From an uncultured Prevotella sp. (GTDB lineage Bacteria > Bacteroidota > Bacteroidia > Bacteroidales > Bacteroidaceae), in NCBI GenBank assembly GCA_902491375.1, contig CABUHE010000001.1, forward strand, positions 191,357 to 255,356: a stretch of DNA of 64,000 bases, in the 5' to 3' direction. Below, piece by piece: positions 16,902 through 25,410 of the stretch. Under the pieces are notes generated by a model. The model searched no databases, was not told the origin of the DNA, and worked only from the letters and a program-made list of their open reading frames with translations. The stretch's first letter is position 1. Every line of letters begins with the position of its first letter. The position numbers were made by a program, and so were the translations under genes.

Positions 16902-17026
16902 ATTGAAGTTTGTAATTAAAATTTATTTCCGTTGCCAAAGGGGAGCGCCTGCTGCTTGTTCCCAAAAGCGGGTGTTAATCCCCGCCGACAAGCTTCATGT
17001 CGCCCAAAAAGTTGACTTTCAGGGTG

Positions 17027-17034
17027 CAAAGGTA
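17027..17034 (-). promoter_or_regulatory. -7 element of the efp promoter
   Basis: TACCTTTG on the minus strand, giving a leader of about 120 nt before the ATG at 16901. Confidence 0.6.
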
Positions 17035-17085
17035 GTGTTTTTTTGGAAAAAAGCATAAAAGAAAGGGCTAAAAAACACATATTTC

Positions 17086-17116
17086 TTGGTTATTTAAAAA
17101 GAATTGCGTACTTTTG
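17086..17116 (+). promoter_or_regulatory. rpmH promoter
   Basis: TTG at 17086-17088, 20-bp spacer, TACTTTTG at 17109-17116. The rpmH ATG is at 17162. Confidence 0.78.
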
Positions 17117-17161
17117 CAGCCCAAAGTGTGAAAACAAATAACAATAAATAAATAGACGAAC

Positions 17162-17317
17162 ATGAAAAGAACATTTCAGCCGCACAACAGAAGGAGAGTG
17201 AACAAGCACGGCTTCCGCGAGAGAATGGCAACAAAGAATGGTCGCCGCGTGCTTGCTGCACGTCGTGCGAAGGGACGTAAAAAACTTACTGTTTCTGACG
17301 AGAACCACGGTAAGTAA
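17162..17317 (+). CDS. rpmH: 50S ribosomal protein L34
   Basis: A 51-residue reading frame starting [19 protein letters not shown] and continuing [23 protein letters not shown], the invariant L34 signature. The short C-terminal extension TVSDENHGK is typical of this phylum. L34 is a small basic large-subunit protein. It has its own promoter and terminator. rpmH often neighbours rnpA and dnaA elsewhere; here it does not. Confidence 0.97.
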   Translation: MKRTFQPHNRRRVNKHGFRERMATKNGRRVLAARRAKGRKKLTVSDENHGK

Positions 17318-17352
17318 TCCACGGGCTTAGAGGATTTTTAGACCTTAAAACG

Positions 17353-17392
17353 AAAGAAGTAAAGCAATGCCTTTGCTTCTTTCTGTTTTTTT
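17353..17392 (+). terminator. rpmH terminator overlapping the next promoter
   Basis: AAAGAAGTAAAG (17353-17364) pairs with CTTTGCTTCTTT (17371-17382) around CAATGC, followed by CTGTTTTTTT. The 3' arm contains the TTTG that serves as -33 of the next promoter. Confidence 0.8.
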
Positions 17393-17402
17393 CATACCTT
17401 TG
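17372..17402 (+). promoter_or_regulatory. Promoter of the PASTA-rluD-ddl genes
   Basis: TTTG at 17372-17375, 19-bp spacer, TACCTTTG at 17395-17402. It sets the transcription start near 17406 and so excludes an in-frame ATG at 17367 as the start of the next gene. Confidence 0.72.
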
Positions 17403-17480
17403 CAGAAAACATGCTGCGCCTTGATTACCGCGTATGGTGGTCACTGCCTGCATTGTTCCCCAATTGAAACAACAACAAGA

Positions 17481-18194
17481 ATGAAGGCAAAAGATTTCTT
17501 CAGAAAAATCTTCAGCGTGCGGCTGTGGGCTAACCTTGCGGCAATGCTGCTTGTCGTCGTCTTGCTGTGCTTGAGCGTGAAGATAGGCATCGACATATAC
17601 ACCCGCCATGGCGAGGTGATAAATGTCCCCGATGTAAGGCATAAGCAGTTTGCCGATGCAGAGCGTATCCTTGCTGCCAACAACCTGAAGGTGATTGTGA
17701 GCGATACCGGTTACGTGAAGACTCTTGCGCCTGACTGCATATTGGAGCAGTCGCCCGAGCCGGGCAAAGGCGTTAAGTCAGGGCGTGTGATATACGTTGT
17801 GATTAACTCGTCACATTCTCCGATGCTCACGATACCTGACATTATAGACAACTGCTCGTACCGCGAGGCCCGTGCGAAGCTTATCGCTATGGGCTTTAAG
17901 GTTGGTCCGCCGGAGTATATTCCGGGTGAGAAGGACTGGGTTTATGGTCTTAAAGCAGGTGGTAAAATGTTACGTACCGGACAGAAAGTGTCGGTTGACG
18001 ACATGATGATAATCCAGGTCGGCGACGGTATGAGAGACATGAATGACTCGATTGTCTACACCGAGCCGGATGACTACTACGATGAATACGGAGACTCGTT
18101 GGCTGAACCTATGCCGGCAAGCGGTGAATTATATACCACCCCAGAACATGAAAGCGACGTTGACGAGTTTGAAGTCGTCACGGGTCCTGAATAG
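17481..18194 (+). CDS. Membrane-anchored PASTA domain protein
   Basis: 237 residues from the ATG at 17481. A membrane segment at about 14-36 (LWANLAAMLLVVVLLCLSVKIGI) is followed by two PASTA domains (about 46-115, VINVPDVRHKQFADAERILAA...; about 117-185, TIPDIIDNCSYREARAKL) and an acidic Tyr/Glu/Asp-rich tail. PASTA domains usually bind peptidoglycan fragments or penicillin-binding enzymes; here no kinase or PBP domain is attached. Its operon partners rluD and ddl make a cell-wall link plausible. Confidence 0.87.
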   Translation: MKAKDFFRKIFSVRLWANLAAMLLVVVLLCLSVKIGIDIYTRHGEVINVPDVRHKQFADAERILAANNLKVIVSDTGYVKTLAPDCILEQSPEPGKGVKSGRVIYVVINSSHSPMLTIPDIIDNCSYREARAKLIAMGFKVGPPEYIPGEKDWVYGLKAGGKMLRTGQKVSVDDMMIIQVGDGMRDMNDSIVYTEPDDYYDEYGDSLAEPMPASGELYTTPEHESDVDEFEVVTGPE

Positions 18195-18229
18195 GACAGG
18201 TATCATGATTATCTGACATACAAAGAATT

Positions 18230-19300
18230 ATGACTGACGACTATATCGACGACATTGACATAGAAGACGACGAGGGGCAACAGTTGTATGAGCATCTGCG
18301 TGTCGTAGTTGATAAAGGACAGGAACCTTTACGCATCGACAAGTTCATGCTGAAGAAGCTGCAGCACACCAGCCGCAACCGCATACAGAAGGCTGCGGAT
18401 GCCGGTTTCGTACATGTGAACGACCGTCCGGTGAAGAGTAACTACCGTGTACGTCCGTTCGATGTGATTACGCTGATGCTCGACCGTCCTCAGTATGACA
18501 ACACAATCGAGCCGGAAGATATTCCTTTGGACATTGTGTATGAAGATTCTGAAGTGTTGGTTGTCAACAAACCGGCAGGACTGGTGGTCCATCCGGGGTG
18601 CGGAAATTATCATGGAACGCTGGTGAATGCCGTAGCATGGCATCTGAAAGACGTGCCTACATACGATCCGAACGACCCTGAAGTCGGTCTGGTACACCGT
18701 ATCGACAAGGATACGAGCGGTCTGCTTGTCATAGCGAAGACACCGAATGCCAAGACGAAGCTCGGACTTCAGTTCTTCAACAAGACTACACGGCGCAGAT
18801 ATAATGCGCTTGTGTGGGGCAACTTCACTGAAGATGAGGGCCGCATAGAGGGCAATATAGCCCGAGATCCGAAAGAAAGGCTGCGCATGGCAGTGTTTCC
18901 GCCTGACTCAGGAATAGGCAAACACGCTGTAACTCACTACCGTGTGCTTGAGCGGTTCGGCTATGTTACGCTTGTGGAGTGCATACTTGAGACCGGCAGA
19001 ACTCACCAGATAAGGGCTCACATGAGGCATATCGGGCATCCGCTGTTTGCCGATACACGCTACGGAGGCAATGAAATACTGCGCGGAAACCGCTCTGGCA
19101 GTTACCGGCAGTTTATTGAAAACTGCTTCAAGATATGTCCTCGACAGGCACTGCATGCAAAGACTCTCGGCTTCGTTCACCCTAAAACGAACGAGGAGAT
19201 GGACTTTACTACACCGTTGCCTGCCGACATGGAACAGCTGATAAACAAATGGAGAAAATATATAAACGGAACGAATTTAAATAATACTGAAGTTTTATGA
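18230..19300 (+). CDS. rluD: RluA-family ribosomal large-subunit pseudouridine synthase
   Basis: 356 residues. An S4 RNA-binding domain (about 28-90, LRIDKFMLKKLQHTSRNRIQKAADAGFVHVN) precedes the catalytic domain with GLVHRIDKDTSGLLVIAKT, whose Asp is the family's catalytic residue. RluD-type enzymes modify uridines in helix 69 of 23S rRNA; the exact target is inferred. The last four bases (ATGA) are shared with the start of ddl. Confidence 0.92.
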   Translation: MTDDYIDDIDIEDDEGQQLYEHLRVVVDKGQEPLRIDKFMLKKLQHTSRNRIQKAADAGFVHVNDRPVKSNYRVRPFDVITLMLDRPQYDNTIEPEDIPLDIVYEDSEVLVVNKPAGLVVHPGCGNYHGTLVNAVAWHLKDVPTYDPNDPEVGLVHRIDKDTSGLLVIAKTPNAKTKLGLQFFNKTTRRRYNALVWGNFTEDEGRIEGNIARDPKERLRMAVFPPDSGIGKHAVTHYRVLERFGYVTLVECILETGRTHQIRAHMRHIGHPLFADTRYGGNEILRGNRSGSYRQFIENCFKICPRQALHAKTLGFVHPKTNEEMDFTTPLPADMEQLINKWRKYINGTNLNNTEVL

Positions 19301-20313
19301 AACATCTTAAGAGAACGATTGCCATAGTCTGCGGAGGAGATTCCTCTGAGTATGGTGTCTCTTTGCGCTCGGGACAAGGGCTTTATTCTTTCTTCGACAA
19401 GGACAGATACGATGTTTATGTCGTAGTAGTGAAAGGGCTCGACTGGCATGTCAATCTGCCTGACGGCACGACTGCCCCGATTGACCGCAACGACTTCTCG
19501 TTTATGTATAACGGAAAGTTAGTGCAATTTGACTACGCTTACATCACGATACACGGCACACCTGGTGAGAATGGTATAATGCAGGGCTACTTTGAGATTG
19601 TACATGTGCCTTATTCAACAAGCGGAGTGCTTGTTGAGGCGTTGACTTTCAACAAGTTTATGCTTAACCAGTATCTGCGCGGATACGGTGTCCGCGTGGC
19701 TGACAGCCTGCTTATCCGCAAGGGATATGAGGAGATTGTAAGCGACGACGAGATAGAAGAGCGTATTGGAATGCCGTGTTTCGTCAAGCCGGCGGCTGAC
19801 GGAAGCAGTTTCGGTGTCTCAAAAGTAAAGAACAAAGACCAGCTTGCTCCTGCCATACGTAAGGCTATGCTCGAGAGCGAAGACGTTATGGTAGAGCAGT
19901 ATGTGGAAGGTACTGAGATCTCGATAGGCTGCTATAAGACTCACGACAAGAGCGTTGTGCTGCCTGCTACTGAGGTGGTTACACAGCATGAGTTCTTCGA
20001 TTACGACGCAAAATACAACGGCCAGGTACAGGAGATTACTCCGGCGCGTCTCTCTCCTGAGACAACTAAGCGGGTAGAGGAGATTACAAGTCAGATTTAT
20101 GACATCCTTCACTGCAACGGAATTATCCGTATCGACTATATCATAAGCCGTGGCAAGGGCAGTGACGGCAAGGAAGTTGATAAGGTCAACATGATTGAAA
20201 TCAACACAACTCCGGGCATGACAGCCACGAGCTTCATTCCACAACAGGTTAAGGCAGCCGGACTCAACATGACAGACGTGCTGACCGACATTGTGGAAAA
20301 CCAGTTCAGATAA
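19297..20313 (+). CDS. ddl: D-alanine--D-alanine ligase
   Basis: 338 residues. ATP-grasp enzyme making the D-Ala-D-Ala end of peptidoglycan precursors. Visible signatures: AIVCGGDSSEYGVSLRSG (N-terminal substrate loop), HGTPGENG (around residue 88), PCFVKPAADGSSFGVSKV (ATP grasp), and EINTTPGMTATS (metal and substrate residues). The start overlaps the rluD stop by four bases, implying translational coupling. A hairpin with T-tract follows. Confidence 0.95.
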   Translation: MKHLKRTIAIVCGGDSSEYGVSLRSGQGLYSFFDKDRYDVYVVVVKGLDWHVNLPDGTTAPIDRNDFSFMYNGKLVQFDYAYITIHGTPGENGIMQGYFEIVHVPYSTSGVLVEALTFNKFMLNQYLRGYGVRVADSLLIRKGYEEIVSDDEIEERIGMPCFVKPAADGSSFGVSKVKNKDQLAPAIRKAMLESEDVMVEQYVEGTEISIGCYKTHDKSVVLPATEVVTQHEFFDYDAKYNGQVQEITPARLSPETTKRVEEITSQIYDILHCNGIIRIDYIISRGKGSDGKEVDKVNMIEINTTPGMTATSFIPQQVKAAGLNMTDVLTDIVENQFR

Positions 20314-20350
20314 CCCCATTCTTATGGAATTAATTTGTTCAAGGTAACAT

Positions 20351-20422
20351 AAAGGAGTTAAAGACAAATGTATTGTTGTTGCGTAATGCGTGATGCAGAC
20401 ATTTGTCTTTAACTCCTTTTTG
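20351..20422 (+). terminator. Long-stem terminator after ddl
   Basis: AAAGGAGTTAAAGACAAATG (20351-20370) pairs perfectly with the copy at 20400-20419 across 29 nt, ending CTCCTTTTTG. Confidence 0.75.
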
Positions 20423-20470
20423 TTGTCTTGACTTCTTTGATACAGTTAACATCATTAAATCTTGAAGACC

Positions 20471-21625
20471 ATGAAAGTTCCCGTTGAATTTGACAGTATC
20501 CGTCCGTTTGAGCCGGAAGAGTTGCCTCAGGTGCTTGAGCGCATGCTGGCCGACGAACAGTTCAGGATGGTTTTGGCTTACGCCATACCCGGAGTGCCGT
20601 TTGAGCAGATACGTGAGAAGATGCTTTCGTGCAAGACCAATTTAGATTTTCAGGAGCATTTTTGTTATGGCTTTGTGCAGAGGCTTGTCGACAAGCTGAC
20701 GAAGGGCTGCGATATGGATGTGTCGGCAATAGATGTTTCGGGCCGTTACACCTTCGTGAGCAACCACCGCGACATTGTGCTCGACTCTGGTTTCCTTGAC
20801 AAATTGCTGATTGACAATAATTTTGAGACGACCTGCGAGATTGCAATAGGCGACAATCTGCTGGCTTTGCCGTGGGTTAAAGACCTTGTAAGGGTAAACA
20901 AGTCGTTTATCGTAAGGCGCGGACTGTCGCCCCGTGAGACTCTTGCTGCCAGCAAGCTGATGTCTGACTATATGCACTTTGTTATCGAACAGAAGCACGA
21001 CAATATATGGATTGCGCAGCGCGAGGGACGTGCCAAAGACTCTGACGACCGTACACAGCCGGCTATTCTGAAGATGATGGCTGTAGGCGGAGGCAAGGGC
21101 AGCATTATAGAGAAGCTCCGCCGTCTGCACATTGTGCCGCTGGCTATATCTTATGAGTTTGATCCGTGCGACTATCTTAAAGCCAAAGAGTTTCAGTTGA
21201 AGCGTGATAATCCAGGCTGGAAGAAGTCGGCAGAGGACGATATAGAGAGCATGAAGACCGGAATAGTAGGCTACAAAGGGCATGTCCATTACCATTGCGC
21301 TCCGTGCATCGACAAATGGCTCGACAGTCTTGACCCTGATACGCCAAAGACCGAGGTGTTTAATCTGATAGCAGAACACATCGACCACGGGATTCACAGC
21401 AATTACCGCCTTTATCCGTCAAACTATGTGGCTCTCGACATGCTGCACGGAACCGATACTTATGCTGGCAAATACACGGCTGAGGACAAGGCTGCGTTTA
21501 AGGAATATCTTGCTTCACGCGTTGCCAAAATCGAACTGCCGGACAAGGACGAGCCGTATCTTACAGAGCGCATACTGACGATGTATGCCAACCCTGCTGC
21601 TAACTTCATTAAAGCTACTGAATGA
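20471..21625 (+). CDS. Phospholipid/glycerol acyltransferase family protein
   Basis: 384 residues from ATG 20471; an in-frame TTG at 20462 would add three residues. The acyltransferase signature NHRDIVLDSGFLDKLL (HxxxxD) lies near residue 100, followed by FIVRRGLSPRET and IWIAQREGRAKDSDDRTQPAIL (substrate-pocket motif, EGR). The long C-terminal part is typical of the Bacteroidetes form. It should acylate glycerol phosphate or another hydroxyl acceptor at the membrane. The stop overlaps the next start. Confidence 0.87.
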   Translation: MKVPVEFDSIRPFEPEELPQVLERMLADEQFRMVLAYAIPGVPFEQIREKMLSCKTNLDFQEHFCYGFVQRLVDKLTKGCDMDVSAIDVSGRYTFVSNHRDIVLDSGFLDKLLIDNNFETTCEIAIGDNLLALPWVKDLVRVNKSFIVRRGLSPRETLAASKLMSDYMHFVIEQKHDNIWIAQREGRAKDSDDRTQPAILKMMAVGGGKGSIIEKLRRLHIVPLAISYEFDPCDYLKAKEFQLKRDNPGWKKSAEDDIESMKTGIVGYKGHVHYHCAPCIDKWLDSLDPDTPKTEVFNLIAEHIDHGIHSNYRLYPSNYVALDMLHGTDTYAGKYTAEDKAAFKEYLASRVAKIELPDKDEPYLTERILTMYANPAANFIKATE

Positions 21626-22314
21626 AAATACTTGTTAAGATAATTATTTTTGCCGTAGTGCCGTTGTTTGCGGCGTGTGAGACGGATGCCTACCGCACCG
21701 GCGACGGTCAGCTCTCGGCCATGATTGCAGAGTTTGTTGAGGCTCATACTGATGCTGACGGGCGTATGTTTGCAGTCGAGACAGACAATGGCGAGAGCCT
21801 CACGCTCACCGCTCCGGTATCCGTAAGCTGGATGGACAAGGCTGACACGGTCTACCGCGCATTGTTGTATTACAACAGAATGACCGGCGACGGCGGACAG
21901 GCTGAGGCCGAGCCTGTGGGCGTCTCTTATGTGCTTGTGCCGTCGGTTACTCCGGCTGCCGGCATGAAAGACGAGATGAAGACCGACCCCGTGAAGTTTG
22001 TCAGCTCGTGGGCCAGTGCCAACGGCAAGTATCTTAACATTGAGCTTCAACTGAAAACCGGCAAGACTGAAGACGACAACGCAGCGCAGACGATTGGCGT
22101 GATATGCGACAGCGTAACGACCGCAGGCGGCGGGAAGCGCCGTGTTTGGTGTACTCTGTATCACGACCAGAACGGAGTGCCCGAATATTACAGCTCGCAG
22201 ACTTATGTCAGTGTGCCTGTGTCATACTTGCCTATATCTCCAGCCTCTGGCGATGAGGTCATTTTAAGTATCAATACATACGACGGCAAGATTACGCGCA
22301 CCTTCGGTTTCTGA
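21622..22314 (+). CDS. NigD-like lipoprotein
   Basis: 230 residues with lipobox LFAAC (lipid Cys19). The first half has YRTGDGQLSAMIAEFVEAHTD and a beta-rich domain, the second VSSWASANGKYLNIELQLKTG, which I recognise as the NigD-like family of Bacteroidetes. Function is unproven; the name comes from a bacteriocin-linked operon, but homologues are common and no bacteriocin gene is seen here. It overlaps the acyltransferase by four bases, so the two are co-translated. Confidence 0.78.
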   Translation: MKILVKIIIFAVVPLFAACETDAYRTGDGQLSAMIAEFVEAHTDADGRMFAVETDNGESLTLTAPVSVSWMDKADTVYRALLYYNRMTGDGGQAEAEPVGVSYVLVPSVTPAAGMKDEMKTDPVKFVSSWASANGKYLNIELQLKTGKTEDDNAAQTIGVICDSVTTAGGGKRRVWCTLYHDQNGVPEYYSSQTYVSVPVSYLPISPASGDEVILSINTYDGKITRTFGF

Positions 22315-22424
22315 CGTTTTGATGCACCGTAAATCTAATTCAGATTTGTATCAAAAAAAGGACTTCGTATGGTTTAATCAGTAATAATTATTGACAATAA
22401 GCGTTATCTGAATTATACAATATT

Positions 22425-22548
22425 TCAAAAGGGCATCTTTCACCGTATGAAAGATGCCCTTTTGTGTTGTTATATGTGGTCTTTTGCGGTATAAAAGAGC
22501 ATATTTTATTTCATGCCTTGTAAGTAATTGGTAATTAGAAGGTTATGG
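22425..22548 (+). repeat. 22-bp unit repeat array C with tail
   Basis: Four contiguous units start at 22425, 22447, 22469 and 22491. Units 1 and 2 are mutually inverted and make a perfect 16-bp hairpin (22427-22463) followed by TTTT, which could end the NigD-like transcript. The tail (22525-22548, TTGGTAATTAGAAGGTTA) comes 12 nt after unit 4. Convergent genes flank it. Confidence 0.8.
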
Positions 22549-22555
22549 AATAATG

Positions 22556-23452
22556 TCAGAAACTGATGTAGTTGCGCAGTTTTTCAATAACGTCAGGTGT
22601 GAAGTCGGCATACATGCTGAGCTGTTCAAGGCTGGTTATGGGGCCGTGCAGACGGCGGTGGTCGATTATTGTTTTGGCTTGATAGAAACTGATGTACGGA
22701 TGGCGGCGCAGCTGGTTGAGCGTCAGTTCGTTGATGTTTAATCTGGTGCATCTTGCCGCGTCGGCTGTGAAGTAGGGCAGGGCCGACTTCGGGAAGTTGC
22801 TGATTTCCATCAGTTGCTCCACTTTGTAGAAGCCGCCGAGCCGTTTGCGGTAGTTTACAATGGCACGCGCGAAGCCACTGCCTATGCCCGGCACGCGCTT
22901 GAGCAGAGACGTGTCGGCTGAGTTGAGGGCTATATGTTCGCCGGGTTTTATCTTCGTTGGGTATCTCAGAGTGTCGCGGACGTAAGTTGTGGGCTGCGTT
23001 TCGGTATACGTCTCGGCAGCCGGACGGTAGTCGGCTGATATGCGGATGTAGGGCAGCAGTTGTTCGTATTGCTTCTTGGTCAGGCCGTAAAGACGGGCGA
23101 AGTCAGACGGACTGCGGTATATTCCGCCCTTTGCGCGGTATTTGTAGATGTTTCTTACCTGCCACGGAGACAGTCCGAGGCGTAGCAGTTGGGTGCTGTC
23201 GGCAGTATTCGGGTCAAACGTAAACAGCTCCGTCGTGCGGCTGTCTGTGTTATAATATACAGTCGGCCGGCGTTCTGCTGTTCTTGTCTTATTATAAGGC
23301 CGTTGCGTCTTGATGCTGTCAGTTGCTGCCGTTTTTGAAGTTTTGCCTTTATGGTTGAAATAAAGCATCGCACCAACAGCCGCAGCCAGTACGACAAGTG
23401 TCGCACATATTGCCCGGCGGTCGGTGCGTTGCAGGTAAAAATAGTTTTTCAT
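22556..23452 (-). CDS. ComEA-like helix-hairpin-helix protein
   Basis: 298 residues. One membrane segment near the N-terminus (about 15-33) is followed by several helix-hairpin-helix units: LLRLGLSPWQVRNIYKYRAKGG, LLKRVPGIGSGFARAIVNYRKRLGGF, and LRRHPYISFYQAKTIIDHRRLHG. The central VPGIGSGFARAI is the classical DNA-binding hairpin. The ComEA type binds DNA at the membrane during uptake, but in Bacteroidetes the role is undefined and no other competence gene is nearby. Confidence 0.85.
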   Translation of the reverse strand: MKNYFYLQRTDRRAICATLVVLAAAVGAMLYFNHKGKTSKTAATDSIKTQRPYNKTRTAERRPTVYYNTDSRTTELFTFDPNTADSTQLLRLGLSPWQVRNIYKYRAKGGIYRSPSDFARLYGLTKKQYEQLLPYIRISADYRPAAETYTETQPTTYVRDTLRYPTKIKPGEHIALNSADTSLLKRVPGIGSGFARAIVNYRKRLGGFYKVEQLMEISNFPKSALPYFTADAARCTRLNINELTLNQLRRHPYISFYQAKTIIDHRRLHGPITSLEQLSMYADFTPDVIEKLRNYISF

Positions 23453-23497
23453 CAGTGTTAGGTTATGCGACAGAAGGACATATCGGTGCCCTTTCTT

Positions 23498-24859
23498 TTA
23501 TATCAGACCGAACTGGTGCAGGAATATCAGCAGGATACATATCGGGCACACAAACTTGATGAAAAACAGGTAAGTGTGAAACAGTTTGCCACGCAGTGTG
23601 CCCCAGTTGGTAAACTCGTCGTGTACTATCTTGTGAGGCAGATACCAGCCGACGAACAGGCAGGTGAGGAATCCGCCGAGAGGAAGCATTATCTGTCCGG
23701 TGAAGAAATCGAACAGGGAGAACAGCGACATGTCGCCAATTTTGAGGAAATCCCATTTGCCCAGTGACAGTGAGCATACTGCTCCGATTACCGAGCATAC
23801 TGCTGTAACGATGCCTGCGGCGTATTTGCGCGGCATGTGCATCTCTTCGTGGACGAATGCTGTGCTTACTTCGTGGAGAGAAATGAGCGATGTCAGGGCC
23901 GCCAGTGCTAGCAGTGCGTAGAATGCTACTGCCACGATATAGCCTATCACGGGCATCGATGCGAAGGCCTGCTGGAACACGTTGGGCAGTGTTATGAACA
24001 CGAGCGACGGACCAGAGTCGGGGCTTATGCCTGCCGAGAATGCGGCCGGGAATATCATCAGACCAGCCAGAATGGCTACGATTGTGTCTATTACGCCTAT
24101 CTGAACGGCTGACCTCATCAGATTGGTCTGCCTGCTGAAGTAAGATGCGTAGGTGCAAAGACAACCCATACCGATGCTCAGCGAGTAGAACGACTGTCCC
24201 AGCGCACCGAGAAATACGTCGCCTTCAACCTTTGAAAGGTCGGGTTTGAACAGGAATTCTATTCCTTTGGCTGCGCCCGGAAGCATGCATGCCGACACTA
24301 CAACGACGAGCAGCAGAATGAACAGGGCAGGCATCATAAGCTTTGACGCCTTCTCTATGCCGTCGCGTACGCCGTGAGAGATGATGTAATGGGTAATCAG
24401 AATTATCGACACTGTCCAGAATACTGGTTTGAACGGATCCTTCTCGAAAGTGGCGAAATATTCTGCGAAGAATTCAGGAGAGCCGTGCAGATGGCCCAGC
24501 AGCGACGCCATTATGTATTGCAGGCACCAGCCTGCCACGACTGCATAATAGCTCATGATGAGCACGCCGGTAAATACGCCGAAGTAGCCTATGGCTGCCC
24601 AGGGCGTTCCGCCTGATAGACTGCGGTATGCTCTGGCTGTGTTTGACGCCGCGTGGCGCCCTATGATAAACTCGCTGACCATGCAGGGAATACCGAAAAA
24701 CAGTATGCAGGCTACGTAAATTACAATAAATGCGGCTCCGCCGTGCTCTCCGGCCATATACGGAAACCGCCAGACGTTGCCCAAACCTACGGCTGAGCCG
24801 GCAGTGGCGAGAATGACGCCGAGTTTACTGCCAAAGTTTACTCTTTCATTTTGTGTCAT
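23498..24859 (-). CDS. Sodium-dependent transporter, SNF/NSS family
   Basis: 453 residues with 11-12 membrane segments. The N-terminus SKLGVILATAGSAVGLGNVWRFPYMAGEHGGAAF is the neurotransmitter:sodium symporter signature (first helix with sodium and substrate sites). Bacterial members such as LeuT and TnaT import amino acids with Na+. Substrate is not readable from sequence. It has overlapping divergent promoters with the VanZ gene. Confidence 0.93.
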   Translation of the reverse strand: MTQNERVNFGSKLGVILATAGSAVGLGNVWRFPYMAGEHGGAAFIVIYVACILFFGIPCMVSEFIIGRHAASNTARAYRSLSGGTPWAAIGYFGVFTGVLIMSYYAVVAGWCLQYIMASLLGHLHGSPEFFAEYFATFEKDPFKPVFWTVSIILITHYIISHGVRDGIEKASKLMMPALFILLLVVVVSACMLPGAAKGIEFLFKPDLSKVEGDVFLGALGQSFYSLSIGMGCLCTYASYFSRQTNLMRSAVQIGVIDTIVAILAGLMIFPAAFSAGISPDSGPSLVFITLPNVFQQAFASMPVIGYIVAVAFYALLALAALTSLISLHEVSTAFVHEEMHMPRKYAAGIVTAVCSVIGAVCSLSLGKWDFLKIGDMSLFSLFDFFTGQIMLPLGGFLTCLFVGWYLPHKIVHDEFTNWGTLRGKLFHTYLFFIKFVCPICILLIFLHQFGLI

Positions 24860-24967
24860 GCCTGGTTGGTTTTGATTCCCGCTTCATCTTTGACAGAATC
24901 TTATACGGATTTTGTATATATTTCTGACATAACGGGAAATTTGTTTATAATTTTACTCACTTGTCGG

Positions 24968-24998
24968 TTGCAAATGTAAGAAAAACATCTTAATTTTG
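24968..24998. promoter_or_regulatory. Overlapping divergent promoters (transporter and VanZ genes)
   Basis: On + strand TTG (24968-24970), 20-bp spacer, TAATTTTG (24991-24998) serves the VanZ gene at 25018. Within that spacer the minus strand reads TACATTTG (24971-24978), the -7 element for the leftward transporter gene. Confidence 0.7.
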
Positions 24999-25017
24999 CA
25001 GTAAAATATAAGTAAAA

Positions 25018-25410
25018 ATGAAAATTAGCAGTCGTTTAATAAGAAAATATCCGTTTTCTTGCCTCTTTTTAGCTATTATCTGGATATTGTGTTTCTGCAC
25101 TCCTCCGCATACTCCGCTTGACCATGTGGCTTTCATAGACAAGTGGACGCATATCACAATGTACACCGGAACGTGCACTGCGATATGGCTTGAATACATA
25201 AAATGTCATAAGAAATTGTCGCCAAAGAGTCTTTTTCTTTGGGCATGGCTCGCTCCGGTGCTTATGAGCGGGCTTATAGAAATACTGCAAGAATATTGCA
25301 CCGGCGGCCGCAGAAGCGGCGATTGGCTCGACCTTGCGGCAAATGCCACAGGCGTGACGCTTGCCGCCGTTATCGGTATTCTTGTGGCAAGTCGTCGCGC
25401 CAGAGGCTGA
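25018..25410 (+). CDS. VanZ-like family membrane protein
   Basis: 130 residues with about four hydrophobic segments. HVAFIDKWTHITMYTGTCTAIWLEY and SGLIEILQEYCTGGRRSGDWLDLAANATGV are the VanZ-like signature (acidic residues and GRxxxDxxDxxAN motif). VanZ confers low-level teicoplanin resistance in enterococci, but most homologues are of unknown role. Its last 41 bases overlap the convergent CYTH gene. Confidence 0.85.
   Translation: MKISSRLIRKYPFSCLFLAIIWILCFCTPPHTPLDHVAFIDKWTHITMYTGTCTAIWLEYIKCHKKLSPKSLFLWAWLAPVLMSGLIEILQEYCTGGRRSGDWLDLAANATGVTLAAVIGILVASRRARG

Noticed and set aside
17367..17480. N-terminal extension of the PASTA protein
   Set aside because: The extra codons span the rpmH terminator and the promoter -7 element, so they cannot be transcribed from that promoter; ATG 17481 gives a normal membrane anchor.
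20642..21397. 251-residue minus-strand reading frame
   Set aside because: Antisense shadow of the acyltransferase gene; no recognisable motifs.
21622..22314. Bacteriocin immunity function for the NigD-like protein
   Set aside because: No bacteriocin precursor, transporter or processing gene is nearby; the family name alone is not evidence.
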